Positions 6,855 to 13,933 of a DNA stretch of 27,941 nucleotides are shown one piece after another (positions within the stretch are counted from its first letter, which is position 1; each line of letters starts with the position of its first letter). Source of the DNA: a virus; IMG/VR virus record IMGVR_UViG_3300026518_000047, positions 1-27,941 of that record; one strand, given 5' to 3'. The notes beneath the pieces are model-generated. The model searched no databases. It worked only from the letters and a program-made list of their open reading frames with translations, and was not told the origin of the DNA. A program made the translations under genes and the position numbers.

Positions 6855-7081
6855 GTTTTAACTATGATTATATGATTGAGGCCTACAACCTGGCTATGGA
6901 AGAAGGATATGTTCAGGAATGGGGGGATTATGAGATTATTTGTAATGCTGAGTGCGATGATTGCCCAGCAGGACAAACTTGCGATACCCTATCAGAGAAA
7001 GGTAGTTTTGATATTTATAAAGAGAACTACAAGAAGCTAAAGGAGTACAGAGATGACAACCTCAGAAATGCAACAGCTTAA
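6851..7081 (+). CDS. Small four-cysteine protein, copy 2
   Basis: 76 residues, starting in an ATGA overlap with the previous gene. CNAECDDCPAGQTCDTLSE (about residues 31-49) repeats the C-x3-C-x2-C-x5-C pattern of the gene at 3065, with CDDCP and CDTLSE identical, so this is a paralogue in a second operon. An aromatic, acidic N-terminal half (MSFNYDYMIEAYNLAMEEG) precedes it and a lysine-rich helix follows. A metal-binding role is inferred from the cysteines only. The next gene starts 29 bp before the end. Confidence 0.8.
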   Translation: MSFNYDYMIEAYNLAMEEGYVQEWGDYEIICNAECDDCPAGQTCDTLSEKGSFDIYKENYKKLKEYRDDNLRNATA

Positions 7082-7289
7082 AGAGGAAATGAGACAGGAT
7101 ATGCTCAACGAGGCTAGACAAGATATAGCTCACGAGAATAAAATAAGAACTGAGTGGGAAGCTGCCCTTGACGATATGGAGAAAGAACATGACATCGAGG
7201 AAGCAGTTAAGACACTTAAATTAGTTAGCAAGAAACTAAATGATTTAGGTTGGGTAACAAGCCCTCAAGAACTATTAGACATTTATTAG
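7053..7289 (+). CDS. Small charged helical protein
   Basis: 78 residues. The start at 7053 has AAAGGAG at spacing 7, although it overlaps the previous gene by 29 bp. Residues 1-60 are almost continuous charged helix (MQQLKEEMRQDMLNEARQDI), probably a coiled coil. The C-terminus is less charged. No domain is recognised. Confidence 0.65.
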   Translation: MTTSEMQQLKEEMRQDMLNEARQDIAHENKIRTEWEAALDDMEKEHDIEEAVKTLKLVSKKLNDLGWVTSPQELLDIY

Positions 7290-7298
7290 GAGAATAAG

Positions 7299-7895
7299 AT
7301 GAAACTTATAGATATGAAGATAGGACAAACAGTAACAAGAGGTTATGATTATACTATTACTAAAGTTGATAGGAATGCTTGGCAATATGATAACAATAAT
7401 GAGCCAGTGTATGATGGTTCATCAGTATGGAAACATACAGATTATAAACTAATAACAAAGGAAAACAGAATGAAAACAAATGTAAATTACATAGGCGGAG
7501 AATATAACGTAGTTGAGGTAACATATGACATTGGAGGTGGGCCAGCAGTAGATACTTACTACTTTAAAGTAGATAAAGACGTAGAGCTTAAAGAAGATGA
7601 TTTAGTGGTTGTGGAGTCTAAACGAGGCTTAGGAATTACTAAAGTTGTTAAGGTGTTTGAGAACAATATTAACAATGCAGATAAGGTTAAGAAAGCTACT
7701 GCTTGGGTAGTGGATAAGATAGACTATTCAAGACAGCAAGAACGTAAAGAAGCAACTGAGAAACGAGAGTATATCCTACAACAACTTGAGGAAAAGAAAG
7801 AACAAATGGAAACTATTAAGATGTATGCACTGCTTGCAGAGATGGACCCAGAGGCTAAGAAATTGGTTGATGAGCTTAAAACATTAGGAGCATAA
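7299..7895 (+). CDS. Two-part phage protein with C-terminal coiled coil
   Basis: 198 residues, preceded by AGGAG. Residues 1-57 form a small beta-rich unit. From Met58 on it resembles a common but uncharacterised phage protein: a VVEVTYD...YYFKVD core, DLVVVESKRGLGITKVVKV, an ATAWVVDKID segment, then a glutamate/lysine-rich coiled coil and an MDPEAKKLVDELKTL tail. Met58 (ATG at 7470) follows AAAGGAAA, so the second part may also be made separately or may once have been its own gene fused to the first. Likely a beta-barrel plus coiled-coil adaptor; the role is unknown. Confidence 0.7.
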   Translation: MKLIDMKIGQTVTRGYDYTITKVDRNAWQYDNNNEPVYDGSSVWKHTDYKLITKENRMKTNVNYIGGEYNVVEVTYDIGGGPAVDTYYFKVDKDVELKEDDLVVVESKRGLGITKVVKVFENNINNADKVKKATAWVVDKIDYSRQQERKEATEKREYILQQLEEKKEQMETIKMYALLAEMDPEAKKLVDELKTLGA

Positions 7896-7896
7896 G

Positions 7897-8127
7897 ATGG
7901 GACTATATGAACAAACAGAACAGTATAATAGTAAGGCATCACTAATACATATTAACTTTAGTGGTAATGATATGGGAGCCCGTGTTCAAAACATAAATGA
8001 GTTACAGATGGTAGTCTCAATAATGTTCTTAGTAGATAAGATGATTGAAGCTGATGAGGAAGCCGCAATAGAGTTAGCATCTATGGTAGCAGCCAGAGCG
8101 ATTATAGGAGGAAGCAATGAAAACTAA
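7897..8127 (+). CDS. Small unknown protein
   Basis: 76 residues with AGGAG at spacing 6. A polar N-terminus is followed by a long amphipathic helix rich in Met, Ala and Glu (VSIMFLVDKMIEADEEAAIE). It has no cysteine or catalytic pattern. The end overlaps the next start by 11 bp, and it finishes in NEN. Confidence 0.65.
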   Translation: MGLYEQTEQYNSKASLIHINFSGNDMGARVQNINELQMVVSIMFLVDKMIEADEEAAIELASMVAARAIIGGSNEN

Positions 8128-8413
8128 AGATGGGCAAGTAGTGTTAGAAACAGGAGATATAATATATTATAAAGATATAATGAGTGAGTGGCATAAAGCA
8201 GAATTAGTACAAAGTTATCCTTGCGTATATCCAGATGGATTAGCAGTCAATAAGTGGGTAATTTGTGGAGATGGAATTTATAATATGATTAGTGAAAACA
8301 GTCTTATACTTAATAAAGAAAAAGAGTATCAGAAAGGCATTAAGATTAGAGAGCTTAAAAAACAGATATCTAATCTACAAAGAGAGCTTGAAAGGATTAG
8401 AAATGACAATTGA
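8117..8413 (+). CDS. Small unknown protein with beta N-terminus and coiled-coil tail
   Basis: 98 residues with ATAGGAGG upstream. The first ~60 residues look like a small beta-barrel (DGQVVLETGDIIYYKD, KWVICGDGIYNMI). The last ~30 form a coiled coil (IRELKKQISNLQRELERIR). It ends in NDN through an 11-bp overlap with the next gene. Function is unknown. Confidence 0.65.
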   Translation: MKTKDGQVVLETGDIIYYKDIMSEWHKAELVQSYPCVYPDGLAVNKWVICGDGIYNMISENSLILNKEKEYQKGIKIRELKKQISNLQRELERIRNDN

Positions 8414-8627
8414 TACAGCAGAAACTTTATTTTGCCCTATATATCAAGGTGCTTGTAAAGCTGGCAAATGTATGGCTTGGAGATTTGATATTGATGAAGA
8501 GCTTGACATAGCTAAAACAAATGAAATAGCTACACCAGAAGAAAGAATATCTGGTCAATATAGTAACCCAATCTTTAAACAGTCTAAGAATGAAGGTTGG
8601 TGTAAATTAATAGATAAGGATTATTAA
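8403..8627 (+). CDS. Small cysteine-motif protein (CP...C...CMAW)
   Basis: 74 residues. I chose the start at 8403 because AAAGGA lies 7 bases upstream and the overlap with the previous gene is 11 bp, as at many junctions here. Residues 11-24 (CPIYQGACKAGKCM) followed by AWRF and a late GWC give four cysteines with the pattern C-x6-C-x4-C...C. Small phage proteins with CP...C...C.AW...GWC occur widely and are thought to bind metal; the function is not known. It is the third cysteine-cluster protein in the early block but is not a paralogue of the CDDCP pair. Confidence 0.7.
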   Translation: MTIDTAETLFCPIYQGACKAGKCMAWRFDIDEELDIAKTNEIATPEERISGQYSNPIFKQSKNEGWCKLIDKDY

Positions 8628-8842
8628 TGAGTATAATTAATCTACCTATTAGCAGTAATGTAATGAGAGATATAATACTACCAGATGAAGATATGGTAAA
8701 GTGGATGGAACAACAAGATGGTTATGAATACAGAGAATATGACAGAACTCACTGGGTTACTATACCTGTATTTAAAGAGATGATAAAGATATTTGATGAT
8801 ATATCAAGTCATAACTTTAAGACAAGGAGAAGACATGGATAA
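8627..8842 (+). CDS. Small unknown protein
   Basis: 71 residues starting one base inside the previous stop (TAATG). It is acidic in the middle (LPDEDMVKWMEQQDGYEYRE) and basic at the end (NFKTRRRHG). No domain is recognised. It overlaps the next gene by 8 bp. Confidence 0.6.
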   Translation: MSIINLPISSNVMRDIILPDEDMVKWMEQQDGYEYREYDRTHWVTIPVFKEMIKIFDDISSHNFKTRRRHG

Positions 8843-8999
8843 GGTTATATTAACACTAGATGATTTAAAGGCTCTTCTTAGAGCAGTAGCATTTATTCAA
8901 GGCCACGGTAACATAGAAGATGGATGGACTGATTGGTCAAGTCTTTATGATAAGATACTCGACATATTAGAATTGGAGGACGATGATGGCACAGTATAG
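8835..8999 (+). CDS. Very small acidic protein
   Basis: 54 residues. The start at 8835 follows AAGGAGA at spacing 4-5; earlier in-frame starts have no ribosome-binding site. It is helical (TLDDLKALLRAVAFI), with Trp-containing DGWTDWSSLYDKI and an acidic end (ELEDDDGTV). Function is unknown. Confidence 0.6.
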   Translation: MDKVILTLDDLKALLRAVAFIQGHGNIEDGWTDWSSLYDKILDILELEDDDGTV

Positions 9000-9228
9000 A
9001 CTATTCGCCAAAGTTTATGATATAAATTTTGGTTGGGGAGAAATAACTGAAGTAGCAGAAAAAGGTATAACTCCTGTAGAGGTTACTTTTGAAGATGGTA
9101 CTAAAGAGTATTATACATTAGATGGCAAAGTTTGGCCAGACAGAGACCCAGTACTTACATTTAAAATGTATAAGATACCAGAAGAGTATTTTGAGTATGA
9201 TTTAGAAAGGAAAGATAATGGCAACTAA
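8986..9228 (+). CDS. Small beta-rich unknown protein
   Basis: 80 residues. Two adjacent ATGs (8983 and 8986) are possible; 8986 is preferred because GGAGGA then has spacing 5. The sequence suggests a short beta-barrel with a repeated V-T-F-x-D-G pattern (VEVTFEDGTKEYYTLDGKVW), like phage proteins that resemble small SH3-like barrels. It ends in DNGN by an 11-bp overlap. No function is assigned. Confidence 0.65.
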   Translation: MAQYRLFAKVYDINFGWGEITEVAEKGITPVEVTFEDGTKEYYTLDGKVWPDRDPVLTFKMYKIPEEYFEYDLERKDNGN

Positions 9229-9475
9229 ATATATAGTATCTCAAAAGATTGGCGGAGTTATGGAAGATCCTATAATTAAATCTGTTAATCCTGAGACAAT
9301 AATAGCTAATAACAAAGAAGAGGCTGTGGAGATATATAATTATAGACATAGTTGTTACTATTACTATGGGTCAGTAGATGAAGTTTTAGGTAATACTATA
9401 TCTCCTATTACAGAGAAAGTAATACTAGATAGTAGAAAAGAGAAGAAGAAACAGGAGTATCTAAATGACAACTAA
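9218..9475 (+). CDS. Small unknown protein
   Basis: 85 residues preceded by GAAAGGAAAG. It carries an NNKEEAVEIYNYRH helix typical of many small phage proteins, a run of four tyrosines, and a basic C-terminus (DSRKEKKKQEYLNDN). The end overlaps the ligase start by 11 bp. No motif supports a function. Confidence 0.65.
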   Translation: MATKYIVSQKIGGVMEDPIIKSVNPETIIANNKEEAVEIYNYRHSCYYYYGSVDEVLGNTISPITEKVILDSRKEKKKQEYLNDN

Positions 9476-10337
9476 AATACAAAAGAGCTTAGACTATAAT
9501 AAGCTACTACAACAACAGGCACAAGGTAAATTACTAAAGAAAAAACTTAGTTTTCCACTGATAGCTCAGATTAAGTATGATGGTGCTTATACAGTTATTG
9601 AAGTATCTAAAGACTACAAGGTTACATATCATACATCTGGAGGACTAACATATAGTCTAAGAAACAAACCACATTTCATAGACCATCTACAACCTGGTTT
9701 CTATATAGCAGAGCGTATTATGAAAGGTGGTAAGCTAGGTACCAGAAGATACACAGCATTAATAGGCCCTAAAATAGACCAAGTAGCTCATTCCAGTAGC
9801 ACATTTAGAATACATGACTATCTAACCTATGATGAGTATCAAAGAGGTAAAGCTGTTACACCATATTATAGAAGATTTGGAGAATGTATAGCACAATTCA
9901 ATATTCCACATACAGCTTTAGTAATAAGTAAAACGGTATTCACTGAGCAGGAGCTTGAAAACTATTTAGACGAAGTAGTTAAGATGGGCTATGAAGGCGT
10001 AATGCTTAAAGACCCAGACTGGTTATGGGAAGACACTAAATCTAGAAGAATAGAGTGTGCTAAGTACAAGAAACGCCCAACAGTAGATTTACTATGTGTA
10101 GGAGTAACTGATGGTACAGGTAAGTATGAGGGTTTGATTGGTGCATTAGTATTGCAAGATAGTAAAGGGAGACAAGTGCAAGTTGGCTCAGGTCTTAGTG
10201 ATGCGGACAGACAAATTAAGCCTGATTTTTTCATAGGTCAAGTAATTGAGATTGAGTATGAACAGCTTATGGATACTTACATTCAGCCAACTTTCATCCA
10301 GGTTAGAATGGACAAAAGCAAAGAGGAGATAGACTAA
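9465..10337 (+). CDS. ATP-dependent DNA ligase
   Basis: 290 residues, the size of a minimal phage ligase: nucleotidyltransferase domain plus OB domain. It seals nicks in replicating phage DNA. The adenylated lysine is K37 in motif I (QIKYDGAY). Motif I normally reads K-x-D-G-x-R, and here the arginine position is Tyr42, an uncommon change. Motif IV (YEGVMLKDP) and motif V (ECAKYKKRPTVD) are clear, and GKYEGLIGALVL plus the following segment form the OB fold. AGGAG precedes the start. It stands alone among small unknown genes. The family call is strong; full activity without the motif I Arg is likely but unproven. Confidence 0.9.
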   Translation: MTTKIQKSLDYNKLLQQQAQGKLLKKKLSFPLIAQIKYDGAYTVIEVSKDYKVTYHTSGGLTYSLRNKPHFIDHLQPGFYIAERIMKGGKLGTRRYTALIGPKIDQVAHSSSTFRIHDYLTYDEYQRGKAVTPYYRRFGECIAQFNIPHTALVISKTVFTEQELENYLDEVVKMGYEGVMLKDPDWLWEDTKSRRIECAKYKKRPTVDLLCVGVTDGTGKYEGLIGALVLQDSKGRQVQVGSGLSDADRQIKPDFFIGQVIEIEYEQLMDTYIQPTFIQVRMDKSKEEID

Positions 10338-10531
10338 TGATTGAGAAACTAGAAGATAGATATAAGAAAGCTTTACAAGCTAGTAAAGAAGTACATAAAG
10401 GTGGTAAGCATTACGGAGAGTGTTCAGTGATGGATATGATAACTAGAGATAAAGAGCTTATAAAAGCTAGAAACAAGTTTATCCATGCTTTAGGAGTACA
10501 GAGATTTAAGGAGTTAGGTTATGAAATGTAA
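10337..10531 (+). CDS. Small helical unknown protein
   Basis: 64 residues. The start shares one base with the ligase stop, and GAGGAG lies upstream. It is a charged, mostly helical protein (EKLEDRYKKALQASKEVHKG). It has one cysteine and no motif. It overlaps the next gene by 11 bp. Confidence 0.65.
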   Translation: MIEKLEDRYKKALQASKEVHKGGKHYGECSVMDMITRDKELIKARNKFIHALGVQRFKELGYEM

Positions 10532-10703
10532 ACACTTAGAGATGGTATTACTATCATTGTTATTAGTAGGTATTGGTTTTATGGTACTTACTATAATGCA
10601 ACGCAACACTATGCAGGCATTTAAGCAACAGGCAGTAGAGCAAGAATGTGCTCACTACAATAGTATTGATGGTGAGTTTGAATGGTTAAGAAAGGATAAG
10701 TGA
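10521..10703 (+). CDS. Small single-pass membrane protein
   Basis: 60 residues. Residues about 8-26 (MVLLSLLLVGIGFMVLTIM) form one transmembrane helix after a short N-terminus with MKCKH. The outer or cytoplasmic tail ends in HYNSIDGEFEWLRKDK, a tail type (cysteine, aromatic, G-x-F-x-W) common in small phage membrane proteins. TAAGGAG precedes the start. Function is unknown. Confidence 0.7.
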   Translation: MKCKHLEMVLLSLLLVGIGFMVLTIMQRNTMQAFKQQAVEQECAHYNSIDGEFEWLRKDK

Positions 10704-10945
10704 TGAAAGAAATTATTTGTGATGGGATTAATGCTTTTGTATTTGATACTGACGGTAATACTCTTATACTATCAGGCTGGAATACGGTCATTAGAGATAC
10801 ACCTAAAGGTACTAAGCTTTTAATTAGTATTGACGGTGGACACACTGGTCATCCATATATAGTTACAGAAGAGAATACTACTATGTATCCAAAAGACCAA
10901 TATTTTATTAAATGTGAATTCATACATGCAGAAAGGATAAAATAA
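10703..10945 (+). CDS. Small beta-rich unknown protein
   Basis: 80 residues. The ATG at 10703 is chosen over the GTG three bases earlier because AAAGGA then has better spacing. It has alternating hydrophobic strands (AFVFDTDGNTLILSGW, KLLISIDGGHTGHPYIV) and no recognised motif. It sits between a membrane protein and the 198-residue gene in the same operon. Confidence 0.65.
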   Translation: MKEIICDGINAFVFDTDGNTLILSGWNTVIRDTPKGTKLLISIDGGHTGHPYIVTEENTTMYPKDQYFIKCEFIHAERIK

Positions 10946-11541
10946 TGACTAGAGAGCAAGTAGAAAAACACGGTGAAGTAATCAAGTGGTTTGTAGATAA
11001 TCCTGATAAAGGTGTTTATGAACTTACCTCTATTGGTTGGAAATTAACCTATGAACCAAATTTCTATCCAGCAGACAAATATGTCCAAAATGACAGATAC
11101 GCTGAGTTTAGAAAAGCTTTAGTTGATGGCAAAACAATTCAAGTAAATGATTTTGGAGAATGGAAAGACTTAAAAGTAAACATTATAGAAGAAATACAAT
11201 GCAGAAGTATTGAAGATTATAGAATTAAACCAGATGAACCCGAGATTAAAATAGGAGATTGGGTAAAAGATATATCACCTGAAAACTCAGGAATTCATCA
11301 AATTACAACTGAAGCCCAGTTGGAACAAGCAAAGTCAGATAGTGCTTATGAATTATGGGAACCTAAAGATGGAGAACTGTGTGTATTTTGGGATGATAAT
11401 GACGGAGAAAGATTTGATTACTGGGTAATAAACACACTTTATAGGGCTTGTAAAGATAAATACTATCAAGACGCAAATGGTAACAAATGGGACAATGTAG
11501 CTCCATTAGAATTTGTAGAAACGCTAAAGGATAGAAGATGA
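10945..11541 (+). CDS. Unknown phage protein with C-terminal W-D-D module
   Basis: 198 residues with AAAGGA upstream. The N-terminal part carries KTIQVNDFGEWKDLKVN and an IEDYRIKPDEPEIKIGDWV segment, sequences often seen in phage proteins of unknown role. The C-terminal part, ELCVFWDDNDGERFDYW through NKWDNVAPL, resembles the C-terminal part of the next gene (IIMCWDDCGEFERAYKF through YRFDNMVYV), so a small module appears to be duplicated. No catalytic residues are evident. It ends in an ATGA overlap. Confidence 0.65.
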   Translation: MTREQVEKHGEVIKWFVDNPDKGVYELTSIGWKLTYEPNFYPADKYVQNDRYAEFRKALVDGKTIQVNDFGEWKDLKVNIIEEIQCRSIEDYRIKPDEPEIKIGDWVKDISPENSGIHQITTEAQLEQAKSDSAYELWEPKDGELCVFWDDNDGERFDYWVINTLYRACKDKYYQDANGNKWDNVAPLEFVETLKDRR

Positions 11542-11957
11542 AAACGGAATTTAAAGTAGGAGATAGAGTATTTAGCTACTCATTGCAAGAGTGGGGAGAA
11601 GTACGTGGATTAGACAGTTCTTATGATACTCCGATGTATGTAATGTTTGATAATTTTGGTCTATGTTATTTTACTGAAGATGGTAGACGTTCTAAGAATG
11701 ATAAAGCTCCAGACCTTTTCTTTGGCGCAGTCACTATTGAACCACCACAACGACCTTTACAAGATAAAGATATAATTATGTGTTGGGACGATTGTGGAGA
11801 ATTTGAACGAGCATATAAATTTTATGATGCAGAGTACAATACAACATTTACTTCTACAAGATATAGATGTGGTTATAGATTTGATAATATGGTTTATGTA
11901 CCAGATGAAGAAGCACCACAAGAGTTAGTAAATTTGAGAGATAAACTGGAGGATTAA
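11538..11957 (+). CDS. Unknown phage protein, partner of the previous gene
   Basis: 139 residues. The N-terminal ~60 residues (FKVGDRVFSYSLQEWGEV...MYVMFDNFGLCYFTEDGR) look like a small SH3-like or Tudor-like barrel. The C-terminal part shares a W-D-D...F-D-N pattern with the preceding gene. It has four cysteines, but not in a tight cluster. It starts in ATGA overlap after a GATAGAAG ribosome-binding region. Function is not known. Confidence 0.65.
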   Translation: MKTEFKVGDRVFSYSLQEWGEVRGLDSSYDTPMYVMFDNFGLCYFTEDGRRSKNDKAPDLFFGAVTIEPPQRPLQDKDIIMCWDDCGEFERAYKFYDAEYNTTFTSTRYRCGYRFDNMVYVPDEEAPQELVNLRDKLED

Positions 11958-11958
11958 A

Positions 11959-12123
11959 ATGAAGTACAAAATAGACATTGCAATAACCATACTATTTATA
12001 GTTCAAGCTATTCTATATCATAACAACTATACAATATTTTACGCCAATCTTATACTGGCATTCATATCGGCTTGCACAAGGGAAATAAAGATACACATTG
12101 ATGGAGTTGGAAATGATTACTAA
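11959..12123 (+). CDS. 54-residue membrane protein
   Basis: Short gene with GGAGG at spacing 6, starting two bases after the previous stop. It has two hydrophobic stretches: ITILFIVQAILY and YTIFYANLILAFISAC. It is probably a hairpin membrane protein with a short polar tail. It ends in NDY through an 11-bp overlap with the next gene. Function is unknown. Confidence 0.65.
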   Translation: MKYKIDIAITILFIVQAILYHNNYTIFYANLILAFISACTREIKIHIDGVGNDY

Positions 12124-12610
12124 CGAAGGCTATATCTCCGCAGTACAGTTCTGTAAAGAATTTAATTATCATAGAAATGCTATCTATGTAATGAATAAGG
12201 AAGGACATCCACTAGTTCATAAAAGAGGCAAGCAAGTGTATGTGGATGTGCAAGGCCTTATGAAGCGTAAGGAGTTTCGTAAGAAGATATGGCTAGAGTC
12301 TCACGAGAATTTCTGGGAATTTGTTGAGTATTTTGGTAGTGAGAATAAATTAGCAATATGGCTAGCTAAATATTCTGATTACTCAGTAGGTAGTTGGGTA
12401 GACTTCTTGGCCAGCCATCTGTTTATGATGGCTCCAGATGATTTGTTTGGATATAAAGTACCTAAACGACTATGGGTATTTTATAGGCTAACAAGATTAG
12501 TTTTAAGATATAGAGATAGAAGAGTTAAACGCATTTATCATAGATTACCCAATCGTGATAACTATAATGAACTCTATAAACAAGGAAGGAAATACAGTTA
12601 TGACTATTAA
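12113..12610 (+). CDS. Protein with MerR/excisionase-like N-terminus
   Basis: 165 residues. I chose the ATG at 12113 because GGAG lies six bases upstream; an earlier in-frame ATG at 12101 has no such site. Residues 1-45 (EGYISAVQFCKEFNYHRNAI, then HKRGKQVYVD) resemble the winged-helix start of excisionase or MerR-like DNA-binding domains. The rest is aromatic-rich and basic (RLTRLVLRYRDRRVKRIYHR) with no match I recognise. It might bind DNA, but this is inferred from the N-terminus only. The next gene overlaps by 11 bp. Confidence 0.6.
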   Translation: MITNEGYISAVQFCKEFNYHRNAIYVMNKEGHPLVHKRGKQVYVDVQGLMKRKEFRKKIWLESHENFWEFVEYFGSENKLAIWLAKYSDYSVGSWVDFLASHLFMMAPDDLFGYKVPKRLWVFYRLTRLVLRYRDRRVKRIYHRLPNRDNYNELYKQGRKYSYDY

Positions 12611-13790
12611 TTATACTACTGGATATGCTGGAACAGGTAAATCAACAGAACTTATAGAACTCACTAAATCATTAGATCCAGAGAGTTCAGTAATTATAGC
12701 TCCAACCCATAAAGCATTAGAACGTCTTAGAGAACATGTACCAGATACTATTGAGATTAAAACTATACATAGTCTACTTGGGTGGATACCTTCTATAAAT
12801 GAGAATGCTAAGAAGGTTGAGCATATTGATACTACTATAAAGTTAGATAGACCTATTGAAGACTATAAAACAATAGTAATCGACGAGGCAGGTATGATGT
12901 CAGAGGATATGCTATTATCTATAACTGCAGGACTTGAAGAACTTAATAACTTTGAGACAGATAATATTACTTTACATTTATTTTTAGACCCATATCAACT
13001 ATTGCCGGTTAAAGGTATGCAGATACAAACTGACCCAGATACTACTAAGAATTTAACCACTCAGCATAGAGGTGAGAGCCCAGACGTAGTAGCATTATTT
13101 ACTAAATTTGTTAGATACTTAGAAGGTACTAATTTAGATGATTTAACAACACCACCTAGTGAGAATGTTATTTATAAAACGGATATTAGTGACTTTAAGA
13201 TTGGTGATAGACTCTTAGCATATACTAATAAATGTGTAGGCTCTTATAATAAAAAGATAGCTAAACAATTAGGTATTACAACTTATATTAATCAAGAAGT
13301 GCAGTTAGGTAGTTTACCAGACTTATATAAAGTAGATAGTTTTGTTAAACCTACTACTAAAGACTTATTAGAATGGTATGAAGAAGGTACTTTAAAACTT
13401 CAGAATTCTCAGATTAATAAACGTTTCTTAGTTGAGAGCTTACATGCCATGGTAGAGTGTAAAGATATTAAATACATTAAATCACAAGGTTTAGTTATAC
13501 CAGTAATATGTGGTATTGATGAGGCTTATAAGTTACGCAATAAAGCTAAAGAAGCTGCAGTTAAAAATCGCAAAAAGTTTAAAAGAGTATATGCTTTAGG
13601 TAGAGCTTATACTATGGACTATGGGTTTGCTTCTACTGTACATAAAGCACAAGGGAGTGAATTTAGTAGAGTATGGATAGTTAAACCAGATATACAAAAG
13701 GCTATCTTTGGTGGTTCTTATAAGAATTATGCTAGACTAATGTATGTCGCCTTAAGTCGAGCTAAAAATACGATATTTATTATCAATTAA
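12600..13790 (+). CDS. SF1 DNA helicase, Dda/RecD-like
   Basis: 396 residues, about the size of T4 Dda. It probably unwinds DNA 5'-3' during replication or recombination. Motif I GYAGTGKST is at 8-16, motif Ia APTHKALERL follows, then motif II IVIDEAG (D95, E96), motif III LFLDPYQLLPV, motif V STVHKAQGSEF (H348) and motif VI YVALSRAK (R387). In motif III the usual GDxxQLPPV reads LDPYQLLPV. The ATG at 12600 is chosen because AAGGAAGGA precedes it. It closes the long P3 operon; promoter P4 lies in the gap that follows. Confidence 0.92.
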   Translation: MTINYTTGYAGTGKSTELIELTKSLDPESSVIIAPTHKALERLREHVPDTIEIKTIHSLLGWIPSINENAKKVEHIDTTIKLDRPIEDYKTIVIDEAGMMSEDMLLSITAGLEELNNFETDNITLHLFLDPYQLLPVKGMQIQTDPDTTKNLTTQHRGESPDVVALFTKFVRYLEGTNLDDLTTPPSENVIYKTDISDFKIGDRLLAYTNKCVGSYNKKIAKQLGITTYINQEVQLGSLPDLYKVDSFVKPTTKDLLEWYEEGTLKLQNSQINKRFLVESLHAMVECKDIKYIKSQGLVIPVICGIDEAYKLRNKAKEAAVKNRKKFKRVYALGRAYTMDYGFASTVHKAQGSEFSRVWIVKPDIQKAIFGGSYKNYARLMYVALSRAKNTIFIIN

Positions 13791-13801
13791 AATAAGAAAA
13801 T

Positions 13802-13858
13802 ATTAAATAATTATTTCGTTTAATCTAAATTTAATATTTAATACGTTATAATTATAAT
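13802..13858 (+). promoter_or_regulatory. Promoter P4 with partial operator repeat
   Basis: Two TATAAT boxes (13847-13852 and 13853-13858) follow T-rich tracts. TTTAATCTAA at 13819-13828 matches the same element in P1 and P3. The left arm of the upstream inverted repeat is degenerate (TTAAATA, 13802-13808) but keeps the 13-base spacer to AATCTAA (13822-13828). It would drive the paralogue gene, SSB, polymerase and the nucleotide genes. Confidence 0.65.
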
Positions 13859-13933
13859 CTATAAACGGAAGAGATGAGGCCGTTCAAAAGAAATCTAATA
13901 AACTCGCCTGCCAAGGCACTTAAAGGATATAAT

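Noticed and set aside
12555-12599. Upstream GTG start of the SF1 helicase
   Set aside because: It would overlap the previous gene by 56 bp; the ATG at 12600 has AAGGAAGGA and starts just before Walker A, as in Dda-like proteins.
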